NCBI GenBank assembly: GCA_947477565.1
Contig: CANJUR010000025.1
Coordinates: 1 to 56,672 of the forward strand
Length of the DNA: 56,672 bases
From: Deltaproteobacteria bacterium
GTDB taxonomy: Bacteria; Myxococcota_A; Polyangia; Polyangiales; Ga0077539
Direction: 5' to 3'
Each line of letters opens with the position of its first letter. Positions within the stretch are counted from its first letter, which is position 1. Below the pieces are notes generated by a model that saw only the letters and a list, made by a program, of their open reading frames with translations, was not told where the DNA came from and ran no database searches. Made by a program: the position numbers and the translations under genes. Below, piece after piece: positions 1 to 8,259 of the stretch.

Positions 1-451
1 CCTTGCGAACCCCACGGAGCACTTCCGTCGGCATGTGCTGAGGGTGCCCGTCGTCGGCGCGGGCTCAGACTGCTGGCCGCTCGTCGGGGCTAGTCCGTGC
101 GAAACGCGACGGTTTCTGACGCTTGTATCCCCGCAATCTGACGGTAGACCGCCGTTTCCCCGGATCCCTGCTGAGAGGCATGTCCAAACGCAATCGGTAT
201 TTGAGCCTCCTCTACTCCTGGGAAAACTGAGCATTCGGCAGCGCGTGGTGAGGTCGCGCGAACTTCGAAGCATGGCCGATGCGTGGCCCGATTCCTGTGC
301 CGTAGAAAGGCTCATCGCGGCTTTGGTGTAGCCCGGCCGACGTGATGCCGCAGTGTTCCTCGGCCTGCACCGTATCTCCCTGCATCGCCGTCTCGGTGGG
401 GACTCGGCCGGTGACGAGGCCGACGCGGGTGGCGTAGAGTCGCGAGGGTCG
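1..451. other. Intergenic region at left edge
   Basis: No gene is supported here. One plus-strand frame stays open from the left edge to about 331, but its product shows no recognisable motif and its codon pattern is unlike the adjacent gene. The stretch holds the left copy of an inverted repeat (136-168) described separately. The promoter of the following TPR/HEAT gene must lie in the 280 bases between that repeat and 452, but I cannot pick out convincing promoter hexamers. Confidence 0.5.
136..168 (+). repeat. Left copy of inverted repeat flanking the TPR/HEAT gene
   Basis: The sequence ATCTGACGGTAGACCG, then two variable bases, then GTTTCCC, one extra C and GGATCCC, recurs in reverse complement at 2246-2277. 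The two copies match at every position except the two central bases (CC versus GG) and a one-base indel. They bracket a single gene. No transposase lies between them, and the flanking bases show no obvious target-site duplication. Confidence 0.8.
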
Positions 452-2242
452 ATGTCTACGCTGCTCAATGACGAAGCGATGGCACGTGCCCGGGCGGCGA
501 TGCGCGGGGCGCAACCCCAAAACGCCGTGCAGATTCTCATCGGCGCCGCCGGGCAGACGCACCTACAGGCGCGCGACTACGACGAGTTGATTCGACTGCT
601 CGCGGACGCCCTCCAGCAGATCGGCCTCTTGCGGGCGGCGGCCTCGGTCTGGCTGTACCTGAAGGACGCGCGGCGCATGGCCCAGGTCAGCGCCAACGTG
701 CCCCGCGACCTCGCGCGCGCAGCCATCCTCCAGGGCAACTACGGGGCGGCGGCGCAGCACTACCAGACGGCGCGCTGGCCCGCGCACGCCGCCATCGCCG
801 CGGAGAAGGCCCGGCTCTTTCCCCAGGCGCGGCTGCTCTGGGAGGAGGTTCAGGCCGACCCGCGGCTGCGTGAAGACCCTTACAACGCAGCGCTCGTGAG
901 CTTCAACCTGGCCCGCGTGCTCACGGAGTTGCGCGACGCGCCGGGCGCACAGCGGGGCCGGGTGCGCGCCATGCGGCTACTCGAAGAGGCCGCCGACCTC
1001 TTCGAGGTGCGGGGCCTGCGCGAGCGGGCGTTTGACTGCTTTCAGGTGCTCCTCACGCTCGGCGCGGAGACCGGAAGCTTCGAAAATATCGCGGAGGGAT
1101 ACCTCAATTGCATACGCATCCTCCGCGAAGACCACCTGAAGTATTACGCCCTCCAGTATTACGAAGACTTCATTGTGCGGGCCGAGCGGGCGAATGAGCA
1201 TCACGCCGTCGCTACCATCGTGCATGAAGCGGCGGACTACGCTCGGGCGCTAGGGCTGGCGTTTCACCCCGCCCTGCGCATGCGCGAGGCGGAGGCGTGG
1301 CGCAACGCGGCAGAGCAGATCCTGCGCAGCGGCGGGTCTGTCGAACTTGCGGAAAACGCCCTGCTCGCAGCGGTGGGAGCGTTTGCCGGGGTGGGGATGC
1401 ACGGCCGCGCGGTGGCGGTCTTCGGGGTGCTCGCGCAGATGCCGGGCATCGAGAGCGAGAGGGCGCAACGCTACTCACGGATACGCGCCCGCTACGGCGA
1501 CGCGAAGGACGAAGTGCTCCGCGTGGCGGCGGTACCGGACTACCTCAAACTCCCAGTGGCCTATCCCGACATCTGGAACCTCGATATCGTCGAGTGGGAA
1601 GAAGACGGCGACGCGGTGGAGGCGTGCGGGGAGATCCTGCTCGACGGCACGCTGCCGGATTTTGTTCGCCGTAAGGCGCTGTTGGCGCGGTTGGTTCCGT
1701 TGACGGCGCGGGAGCCTGGGCACCCCAACACGCTTGCGCAGTTAGCCGAGGCTCTCGGGCAGGTGCAGCTTTACGCCGTGCTCTCGCCGCTCGAGCACCT
1801 CTTCGACCGAGCCCGCGGCGACGTGCGCGTGGCGGTGCTTCGCGCGGCCTGCTCGCTCTTCTTCAAGCGCACCTTCACTCTCTTGATGAAGGGCGTTGCG
1901 GAGCCCGACTCGGCGGTGCGCGCAGCGGCCGTCGAGGCCATTAAACTACTCCATTTTCCGCACGCGTTCGACCCGCTCTCGCGGCTGCATCGCGATCAGT
2001 CCGACGTCACGGTGCGCGCTGCGGCGCTTAACTCCATCGGCCGTATTCCCTCGCTTGAGGCCGTGGAATACGTCCTCGGCACGCTCCGTCACGGCGGCGC
2101 GGAGGAGCGTCAGCTCGCCTCAGACCTGCTAGTGCGCCACGACGCAGCGGAGGCTACGGGCGCCATCCAGGCGGCGGCCGCGCTGGAGAGCGGCGAGCTG
2201 CAGCAGGTGCTCCTCAACGTACTTCGACGCCGCAACCGCTGA
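452..2242 (+). CDS. TPR/HEAT-like repeat protein
   Basis: The product is a soluble, all-helical protein of about 596 residues. The N-terminal two thirds read as tetratricopeptide-like helical pairs rich in Ala, Leu, Arg and Tyr (for example AAQHYQTARWPAHAAIAAEK). The last ~170 residues read as HEAT repeats with the typical D-x-x-V-R-x-A-A-x-x-A-L pattern (DSAVRAAAVEAI, DVTVRAAALNSIG). Such proteins are scaffolds without catalytic activity; the partner is unknown. The ATG at 452 is preferred over an in-frame ATG 99 bases upstream because a GAGGG-like ribosome site precedes it and the upstream extension looks non-coding. The gene is bracketed by an inverted repeat and lies upstream of a T6SS vgrG, where HEAT proteins are often found. 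A functional link to that cassette is only a guess. Confidence 0.8.
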   Translation: MSTLLNDEAMARARAAMRGAQPQNAVQILIGAAGQTHLQARDYDELIRLLADALQQIGLLRAAASVWLYLKDARRMAQVSANVPRDLARAAILQGNYGAAAQHYQTARWPAHAAIAAEKARLFPQARLLWEEVQADPRLREDPYNAALVSFNLARVLTELRDAPGAQRGRVRAMRLLEEAADLFEVRGLRERAFDCFQVLLTLGAETGSFENIAEGYLNCIRILREDHLKYYALQYYEDFIVRAERANEHHAVATIVHEAADYARALGLAFHPALRMREAEAWRNAAEQILRSGGSVELAENALLAAVGAFAGVGMHGRAVAVFGVLAQMPGIESERAQRYSRIRARYGDAKDEVLRVAAVPDYLKLPVAYPDIWNLDIVEWEEDGDAVEACGEILLDGTLPDFVRRKALLARLVPLTAREPGHPNTLAQLAEALGQVQLYAVLSPLEHLFDRARGDVRVAVLRAACSLFFKRTFTLLMKGVAEPDSAVRAAAVEAIKLLHFPHAFDPLSRLHRDQSDVTVRAAALNSIGRIPSLEAVEYVLGTLRHGGAEERQLASDLLVRHDAAEATGAIQAAAALESGELQQVLLNVLRRRNR

Positions 2243-2245
2243 GTG

Positions 2246-2277
2246 GGGATCCGGGAAACCCCGGTCTACCGTCAGAT
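2246..2277 (-). repeat. Right copy of inverted repeat flanking the TPR/HEAT gene
   Basis: This is the reverse-complement partner of 136-168. It begins four bases after the stop codon of the TPR/HEAT gene, so the gene sits almost flush against this copy and 283 bases from the other. As RNA, this copy alone cannot fold into a strong hairpin, so it is not a simple terminator. Confidence 0.8.
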
Positions 2278-2723
2278 CCCTTGTTTCACGGCTTCTACGC
2301 GAGCCACCACCCCCTGCCCCGACGCCGCCGGACTCTACGACTTGATTGGCCCATTGCATCAATGGCAGCGAGTGCTCTCCTCGGCCCATCGAGGCCCATC
2401 TCCAACGAGCCCACGAGCACTCCCGCGACGATCGCGGGTGAACAAGCCCGCGGCGGCGGGCCTTCAACCTGGGTCAGCCCCGGCGATGCGTCGAAGCCCG
2501 CGCGCCCCCTCTCCCAGGAGGTTCACTTCGGGACACATCTCACGATTCGCCTGAAACTATAGGAGATCGGCCCTTCTCGTACTGGCTCACGATACGATCG
2601 AGGTCGATAGGGTCGGTCCCGCAGAGCCTGACGTCGGGCAGTCTTTGTGGTGCTTCTGCTGCGCGGATACTTCGGGGAGGGCTTCAAGGGGTGCAGCGCA
2701 GTGATTCGAAGACTCAATGTTTC
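2278..2723. other. Intergenic region upstream of vgrG
   Basis: No gene is supported in these 446 bases. Short open frames on both strands have unlikely composition. A small hairpin (CCCGCGA, loop CGA, TCGCGGG; 2422-2438) could act as a weak terminator for the upstream gene. The vgrG promoter presumably lies in the second half, but no clear sigma-70 or sigma-54 hexamers are visible. Confidence 0.45.
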
Positions 2724-5663
2724 ATGCTAACAATCTCCGCCGTGGGATTACCGGAAGCCGACTTCTTCTTTGTGTGCGGTGGGAGCGCGGACACAGACTG
2801 GGCTGTCATCGGCTTCAGGTTCCGCGAGGCGCTCTCGACGGTGTTTGAGCTCACCGTCGACCTCGCAGAAGACGGCTCCACCGACCTGCGCTCCATGGTC
2901 GGCACGGCAGTGGTGTTCACGATCGCCCGTGGCTCTCTTCGGAGAGTGATCGAGGGAGTGGTGCGCGCGACTGACCAGGTCGGGTATTTCAGGTCGCGAC
3001 GTCACGTCACCGTGCAGGTTGTCCCTCGACTGTGGCTTCTTTCACAGCGCCGAGACCATCGAATCTTTCAGGACGTGAACGTCCTCGACATTGTGAGCGC
3101 CGTCCTACACGACGCGGGGCTCTACTCAGGCGATGGCGAACTCGACCTCAAGGGGGTCGATGCCTCGCAGCATGCCGTTCGGGAGTATTGCACCCAGTAC
3201 GGCGAGAGCGACCTTGAGTTCGTGATGCGGCTCCTCGAAGACGAGGGCGTCACGTTCTTCTTCCGTTCGACCGGTAGGGGCGAAAATCTGGTGCTTGTCA
3301 GCGACGGACCCTCCGACGCGTTTCCAGAGCCCATCCCACTGCTTGGGGACCTGCCGCTCAGGGTGATGGGCCAGGGGGGCGCGACGGCGGATGCCGAGAC
3401 CGTGCGCACGTATGGCTACGGCTACGAGCTTCAGCCGGATAGCGTGGCAATGCGTGACTGGGACTTCACTCGCCCCTTTCACACCAACGACAACTCTCCC
3501 GCGCGGGAGGTCGCCCACACGCGGTCATCGCCTGCGTCCGTGAGTAGTAGGCAGATCTACACGTATCCTGCCGGCGCGGTGTTCACGGACTACAGCACCG
3601 GCTCGCTCTTCTACGCGGGCGACGACCTGCAGCACCGTGTCGGGGTGCGATGGACCGAGTTCACCGGCCGCGCGCAACACTGCACGGGCGACAGCGTGGT
3701 CACGGGCTTCGCGCCCGGACGAAGGGTGCACCTGACGGACGATGACGGAGGTGATCTTGAGAGCTTTTCCCTCACGTCCGTCGAACACACCGGCAGGGCT
3801 GGCGAGAGTGGCTTTGACCTGCACCCTCCGGCGGACACCGATCGGTACAGCAACCGCTTCACGGGCGTCCTCGTCGGAGCAATCTTTCGCCCGCGGAGGG
3901 TGACGCCAAGACCCGTGATGCACGGGCCGCAGACCGCCATCGTGATGCCCATCGTGGGTTCGAAAGAGGAGGTGGACATCGACGCCTACGGCAGGGTGCT
4001 TGTGCGCTTCCACTGGGAGCGTCCGGAGATGCGTGTGGACACCCAACGCGCGAAGAACTCCTCGTGCCGCATCCGGGTCGCGCAGCCGTGGGCGGGGTCG
4101 GGATGGGGCGTAGTGTTCAACCCGCGCGTCGGGATGGAGGTGGTCGTTCACTTCCTCGACGGCGACCCTGATCGACCGTTGATCACTGGATGCGTGTACA
4201 ACCTCCACAACCAGCCTCCGCCTTCGGGCGAAGTGATTCAGCGCCGCACGCGAAGCACCATCAGGACCAACAGCTCACCCGGCAGCCGTGGGTACAACGA
4301 GCTGTATTTTGAAGACCAGGCGGGCAACGAGGAGATTCACATCCACGCCCAGCGGAACTTCAACGAATTCGTCGAGTTCAACCACAACACCCGCGTACGC
4401 CACAATCAGTCGGTCACGGTCACCGGGAACCAGATCAACACTGTCGAGAGCAGCCAGTCCGAGATCGTCGGAGGGAGCCAGTCGCACGCGGTGACGGGCA
4501 GCCGTGTGAGCACCGTCGGTGGCAACGAGTCCGATCACGTCATGGGGCTCTACAACCTCACGGTGGACGGCGTGGTTCCGCCTCCTCCACCACCGCCCCC
4601 GAAAGATTCAGGGAGTCCCCCACCGCCACCGCCACCTCCGGCGCCCCCATCAGCCGCAGTGCATGTGACGGGCGACTATGCGCTCGAGTCCACTACCAAG
4701 ATCACACTCACGGTAGGCGGAAGCACTGTGACCATCACCCCCACCGGCGTGCAGATCGTCAGTGCGGGAGGGGCAGGCGCGTGGTTCACCACCGAGGCGC
4801 AGTCGCACTCCAGCGCGGGAAGCAAGCTCACCCTCGACGACAAGGCCATCCTGCGGTCCAGCGACGCCAGCCAGGTGATTCTCGATGACAACGCACGGGT
4901 TCACGCCAATGCTGGCGCCGACCTCTACCTCACCTCCGCCGCGAGCCTCCACGCGCCCGGGAGCGTCAACGTCCAGAACGACGGCGGGGCGATGTTGCAA
5001 CTCCAGGGTCCGCTGGCGAAGCTCAATCCGGGTGGTCCCAACCTGGGTCCTCCCACCACGGGCTTCGGCGCCGACGTCGACCTCCTCGCGGGTTTGTCTC
5101 CCGCGCTCAGGCAGCGCATCAGTGACCTTCAGGCCCAGGGCTGGACCATTCGGGAATCACGTCCGGGCGATCCCGTCGGCACCTTTGCTGACAGAACATC
5201 GCGCACCATCGTGATTGACACGACCGGGCAGTCGGCTGCGGACACCGTGCAGTCCCTCTCGCACGAAGCGGGTCATGCCGGGTACACGCTGCCTCCCGAG
5301 ATTCCGCCCTCGGGGCTCACGCGGCAACAGTACGTCGACCAGAACACCAACCGTAACCTCGGCGACGAGGGCGCAGCGACACTGTTCAACGCCCAGTCGC
5401 GCCAGGAGATTATCAATCACGGTGGGCCTGATGTGGGAATCGCCGGCACTCACACTGCGCAGTATGCCGACATCTACGACCAGCAGTCCGCGGGCAACAT
5501 CACGGGCGATCAGGCACGCACCCAGATCGGTCAGGTGTACGGCACCGGGGAGAGTCCAAGCACCTCGACCGGCCAGAATTACCAGCAGTATTACAGCCAT
5601 GACTACTCCCATAACTGGGACACAAACTACAGCTCCGTCCCCCCGGGCGGGAGGGCTCCATGA
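2724..5663 (+). CDS. vgrG: Type VI secretion VgrG with C-terminal HEAGH metallopeptidase-like domain
   Basis: This is a VgrG spike protein of about 979 residues, far longer than the usual 600-700. The order is a gp27-like hub (about residues 1-380), a gp5-type OB fold with the RFHWE signature and the conserved GWGVVFNPRVGMEVVVHFLDG segment near 430-500, and a Thr/Val/Ser-rich beta-helix needle. A proline-rich linker with two runs of eight or nine prolines follows at about 617-645, then more beta-spike. The last ~150 residues hold SLSHEAGH (residues about 844-851), an HExxH zinc site, followed ~40 residues later by LGDEGAATLFN, whose Glu could be the third ligand. Such evolved VgrGs deliver the C-terminal domain as a toxin. 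The start at 2724 begins MLTISAVGLPEADFF; an upstream in-frame ATG at 2691 is less likely. The stop overlaps the next start (ATGA). Confidence 0.88.
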   Translation: MLTISAVGLPEADFFFVCGGSADTDWAVIGFRFREALSTVFELTVDLAEDGSTDLRSMVGTAVVFTIARGSLRRVIEGVVRATDQVGYFRSRRHVTVQVVPRLWLLSQRRDHRIFQDVNVLDIVSAVLHDAGLYSGDGELDLKGVDASQHAVREYCTQYGESDLEFVMRLLEDEGVTFFFRSTGRGENLVLVSDGPSDAFPEPIPLLGDLPLRVMGQGGATADAETVRTYGYGYELQPDSVAMRDWDFTRPFHTNDNSPAREVAHTRSSPASVSSRQIYTYPAGAVFTDYSTGSLFYAGDDLQHRVGVRWTEFTGRAQHCTGDSVVTGFAPGRRVHLTDDDGGDLESFSLTSVEHTGRAGESGFDLHPPADTDRYSNRFTGVLVGAIFRPRRVTPRPVMHGPQTAIVMPIVGSKEEVDIDAYGRVLVRFHWERPEMRVDTQRAKNSSCRIRVAQPWAGSGWGVVFNPRVGMEVVVHFLDGDPDRPLITGCVYNLHNQPPPSGEVIQRRTRSTIRTNSSPGSRGYNELYFEDQAGNEEIHIHAQRNFNEFVEFNHNTRVRHNQSVTVTGNQINTVESSQSEIVGGSQSHAVTGSRVSTVGGNESDHVMGLYNLTVDGVVPPPPPPPPKDSGSPPPPPPPPAPPSAAVHVTGDYALESTTKITLTVGGSTVTITPTGVQIVSAGGAGAWFTTEAQSHSSAGSKLTLDDKAILRSSDASQVILDDNARVHANAGADLYLTSAASLHAPGSVNVQNDGGAMLQLQGPLAKLNPGGPNLGPPTTGFGADVDLLAGLSPALRQRISDLQAQGWTIRESRPGDPVGTFADRTSRTIVIDTTGQSAADTVQSLSHEAGHAGYTLPPEIPPSGLTRQQYVDQNTNRNLGDEGAATLFNAQSRQEIINHGGPDVGIAGTHTAQYADIYDQQSAGNITGDQARTQIGQVYGTGESPSTSTGQNYQQYYSHDYSHNWDTNYSSVPPGGRAP

Positions 5664-6082
5664 CACCCACCGAACAAGTGATTCACTACGTCGAACAGAT
5701 CGTGGCGCCCAACACACTCTCGCCGCAATCCGTCACCCGGGCGCTCGGTGCGCCCCTCGGCACCGACCCCAGCACGACCAATGACTTCTATAGTGGGTAC
5801 ATCGCTACCCTCGCCCATGGCGTGTTCTCCCGAGTCGAGTACCGTGAACCCGTTCCCGGCGCCGCTGCGCCAAACGCCCCGAAGATCCTCACACTCACCG
5901 TCCGCCGTGATCCGCCCGTGACGCGTGCGGGACTCGAGAATCGCTACGGCGCGCGGCCGCCTTCGCAGTTTCTCCCGGAGGGCCTGACGTCGACCTCGTA
6001 CACCCGCGGGCACCTCACCCTGCATTTCACTTACCTTACCGCGGGGATGGTGCTGCACGAGGTGGTTGTTGAATGCCATTGA
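5660..6082 (+). CDS. Candidate immunity protein for the VgrG metallopeptidase
   Basis: The product has 140 residues, no signal peptide and no membrane segment, and matches no family I recognise. The start codon overlaps the vgrG stop in an ATGA arrangement, so the two are probably translationally coupled. The 3' end overlaps the next gene by 10 bases. A small unknown gene locked directly behind an effector domain is the classic place for a T6SS immunity gene; a chaperone or adaptor for the VgrG is the alternative. If it is an immunity protein, the absence of an export signal would place the toxin target in the cytoplasm. The gene itself is well supported by the overlaps and codon use; the role is inferred. 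Confidence 0.72.
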   Translation: MTPTEQVIHYVEQIVAPNTLSPQSVTRALGAPLGTDPSTTNDFYSGYIATLAHGVFSRVEYREPVPGAAAPNAPKILTLTVRRDPPVTRAGLENRYGARPPSQFLPEGLTSTSYTRGHLTLHFTYLTAGMVLHEVVVECH

Positions 6083-6462
6083 TGGTGGTGAACGGCGCTC
6101 AACTCGCCTGCACCATGGGAATGGCCCCAGGAGTCTTGACGGTGCTGCCAGCGAACATGGTCACCAACGGCGTGCTCCCGATGGCCACGATCATGGACTC
6201 TGCGCCGATCGTGAACATCGGGACCTTCGCAATGTGCCAGTCCCCCGCCAACCCAATGGTCGCTGTGGCCACCGCGGCGGCGATGGGTGTGCTGACGCCC
6301 ATGCCCTGCATTCCGGCGACGACTGCGCCCTGGGTTCCCGGCGATCCGATGGTGACGTACAACAATCTCCCGGCGCTGACCGCACCCTCGACGTGCAACT
6401 GCCTCTGGATGGGGGTGATCAGCATCACGAACCCAGGAACCACAAACGTCACGGACAAGTGA
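6073..6462 (+). CDS. PAAR-like tip protein (DUF4280 family)
   Basis: The product has 129 residues and reads as a DUF4280 protein, a PAAR-like family that caps the VgrG needle of T6SS. Recognisable segments are MPLMVVNGAQLACTMG at the N-terminus, ATIMDSAPIVNI near 37, CQSPANPMVAVATAAA near 55, LTPMPCIPATTAPWVPGDP near 75, and a terminal STCNCLWMGVISI motif. The Cys residues at fixed positions in these motifs are typical. The start overlaps the preceding gene by 10 bases, making a three-gene transcript spike/toxin - immunity candidate - tip. No sheath, baseplate or ClpV gene is in the window, so this is an orphan vgrG island relying on a core apparatus encoded elsewhere. Confidence 0.85.
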   Translation: MPLMVVNGAQLACTMGMAPGVLTVLPANMVTNGVLPMATIMDSAPIVNIGTFAMCQSPANPMVAVATAAAMGVLTPMPCIPATTAPWVPGDPMVTYNNLPALTAPSTCNCLWMGVISITNPGTTNVTDK

Positions 6463-6563
6463 CGGTTGACTGCCTACACGCTGATGCGACGATGGTAAGT
6501 CGCCCACTCGATCGACAGCACCGTGACCCAACGCCCTTCTGGCACGAATCCGCTAGAGGCCAC

Positions 6564-6788
6564 TTAACATCCTAGAAAGCGGGCGAGTCCGGCGGCGGCG
6601 CGGTCGCCGATGCGCGCGAAGACCATGCGTAGTCCGAGGTCGAAGACCCGCAGCGGGCCGTTGAGCTTCAGCTCGGCGTGGTAGGTCGTCGCGCTGCCGT
6701 CGCCGCTCGGCGCGACGCGCACCTCATCGATCGAGGTGAACAAGAGCGTCGAGGCGACCATGAGGATGGATGGGCGACCGCGCGGGCG
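6564..6788 (-). pseudogene. Truncated SRPBCC-family protein (C-terminal stub)
   Basis: Directly after the stop of the ABC1 kinase gene the same strand carries a frame whose product ends with the tail of an SRPBCC (START-like, polyketide-cyclase/dehydrase) protein: TSIDEVRVAPSGDGSATTYH, then a hydrophobic helix and FARIGDRAAAGLARFLG. Family members are about 140-150 residues with an N-terminal helix-grip half; only the last ~60 residues remain, and the first half would have to lie inside the kinase gene, in a different frame. I read it as a fossil created by a deletion that joined the SRPBCC 3' end to the kinase. It could still be translated from an ATG at 6761 as a 65-residue peptide. Confidence 0.6.
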
Positions 6789-8159
6789 TCAGGCGATGGG
6801 ACGTTCGAGGCGCTGCCAGTAGGGTGTCAGATCGATCTTCGCCCCGAGCGCCTTGCCCATCGAATACACGCCGCCGAGTTTGCGATGCAGAAACAACAGC
6901 TGCGCCGGCGGCGGCGAGTGCTTGAGCGATTGGTAGAACCCCTTGACCGCCTCGGCGGCGTCGACGACCAGCGCGCGGTCGGTGAAGTCCACCGGCTGCG
7001 ACTCGCGACGAAATACGCGCAGCACGAGGCGAATCAGGTCGACCAGGGCCTCCTTGCAGGGCGCCGCCTCGCGCGGGTCGATGAGCTGTAGGGCCTCGGC
7101 GATCGCGATGGCCTCGGCCCGCCGGTCGTCGAAGCAGGCCCGCAGCAGCGCGCGATAGGACTCCCTGAATGCCGGCTCGTAGCCGCGCGTCGCGCCGAAA
7201 TCGAGCAGCACCACCTCGACACCAGACGCCGGCGCGCCGGCGCGGTCGCGGAAGAGGAAGTTCGCGAAGTTGGCGTCCGTCTGCACGATGCCCCACTCGA
7301 AGAACTCTTTGAAATAGAGGTCCATGAGCTGGTGGGCGACGGCGTTGCGGGTGGCCTCGTCGCGGTGCGTCGAGAGAAACTCTTCGAAGCGCTGCCCCTC
7401 TTCGAACGACAGCGCGAGCACCTTCTTCGTCGAGATCGCCGCGTAGACCGTGGGCACGGCGAGGCCGACGACGCGGTCGGCGAACGCCCGGTACTCGCCG
7501 AGGCTGCGGGCCTCGGCTTCGTAGTCGGTCTCGCGCTTGAGCACCTCGTTGAGCTCCGCGAACACCGCCGCCAGGTCGATGCGCTTGAGTTGAACCGAGA
7601 GAAACACCCGCGCGACGCGCTCGAGAATCGCGAGGTCGGAGTCGATCGTCTCGGCGATGCCCCGAAACTGCACCTTGAGCACGACGTCGCGGGCGGGGCC
7701 TTCGGCGGGCGTCCACCGCGCCCGGTGCACCTGGCCGATCGAGGCGCTCGCGAGCGCCGTCGGCTCGACGTCGAGCTCGGCCAGCGCCGCGCCCAGCTCG
7801 TCGCGCAGGATGCTCAAGACCTCCGCGAACGAGACGTTCTCCCCGGAGTCTTGCAGCCGCTGCAGTACCGCGATGACCTCGGGCGGCAGCACGTCGCGCA
7901 GCTCCATCGACATCAGCTGGCCCGCCTTCATCGCTGCGCCCTTCAGCTGCCCGAGCGCCTCGACGACCTCCCTGGCGTGCTCCACCTGGGTGCTGACCCG
8001 CGCGAGGGCCGCGCGCACCTCCCGCGTGGCGCCGTCGCCCCCTGCGGCCGCGCCCAGCCGCCCCGCCACCTCGCGGCGCGCGACGCTGGCGCCCAGCTTG
8101 ACCAGCGTCACCGAGCGCGACCAGATCGACCTCGGCGGCGCGTCACTCTTGCTCGTCAC
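6789..8159 (-). CDS. ABC1/AarF/UbiB-family atypical kinase
   Basis: The protein of 456 residues belongs to the ABC1 (UbiB/AarF) protein-kinase-like family, members of which support isoprenoid quinone biosynthesis or lipid homeostasis. Diagnostic motifs run in order: the KxGQ motif (AAMKAGQLMSM, about residue 75), the Ala-rich loop ASASIGQVHRA that replaces the usual P-loop, the ATP-binding Lys in VVLKVQF, the catalytic loop QTDANFANFLF (a divergent version of HxDxHxGN), and the metal-binding DFG in VVLLDFGATRGYE. No C-terminal membrane anchor is evident, unlike UbiB proper. The start ATG at 8159 leaves a short basic N-terminus. Its substrate cannot be told from the sequence; no ubiquinone genes are nearby. 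Confidence 0.9.
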   Translation of the reverse strand: MTSKSDAPPRSIWSRSVTLVKLGASVARREVAGRLGAAAGGDGATREVRAALARVSTQVEHAREVVEALGQLKGAAMKAGQLMSMELRDVLPPEVIAVLQRLQDSGENVSFAEVLSILRDELGAALAELDVEPTALASASIGQVHRARWTPAEGPARDVVLKVQFRGIAETIDSDLAILERVARVFLSVQLKRIDLAAVFAELNEVLKRETDYEAEARSLGEYRAFADRVVGLAVPTVYAAISTKKVLALSFEEGQRFEEFLSTHRDEATRNAVAHQLMDLYFKEFFEWGIVQTDANFANFLFRDRAGAPASGVEVVLLDFGATRGYEPAFRESYRALLRACFDDRRAEAIAIAEALQLIDPREAAPCKEALVDLIRLVLRVFRRESQPVDFTDRALVVDAAEAVKGFYQSLKHSPPPAQLLFLHRKLGGVYSMGKALGAKIDLTPYWQRLERPIA

Positions 8160-8259
8160 GCTGCTTGGATGATCGGCGCGCCGTTTCGTCTCGCCAACGA
8201 GGCTCCTCCAGCGGGGTGAGCGGGTGCTTTCGACGGCGCAAACGAAAGGGATGCTCGTA

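Noticed and set aside
35..331. Open frame of 98 codons at the left edge
   Set aside because: It spans the inverted repeat, has no motif and its composition differs from the neighbouring genes; not enough support for a gene.
136..2277. Calling the inverted-repeat segment an insertion sequence
   Set aside because: There is no transposase between the repeats and no clear target-site duplication outside them, so only the repeat itself is reported.
2523..2717. Minus-strand frame upstream of vgrG with an Arg-rich product
   Set aside because: Short, no conserved motif in any of the three frames; it could be a decayed gene but I cannot name one.
6724..7716. Arg-rich minus-strand frame overlapping the ABC1 kinase gene
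   Set aside because: It is on the same strand as the kinase but in another frame, with extreme Arg content and no motif; the kinase frame carries all conserved motifs.
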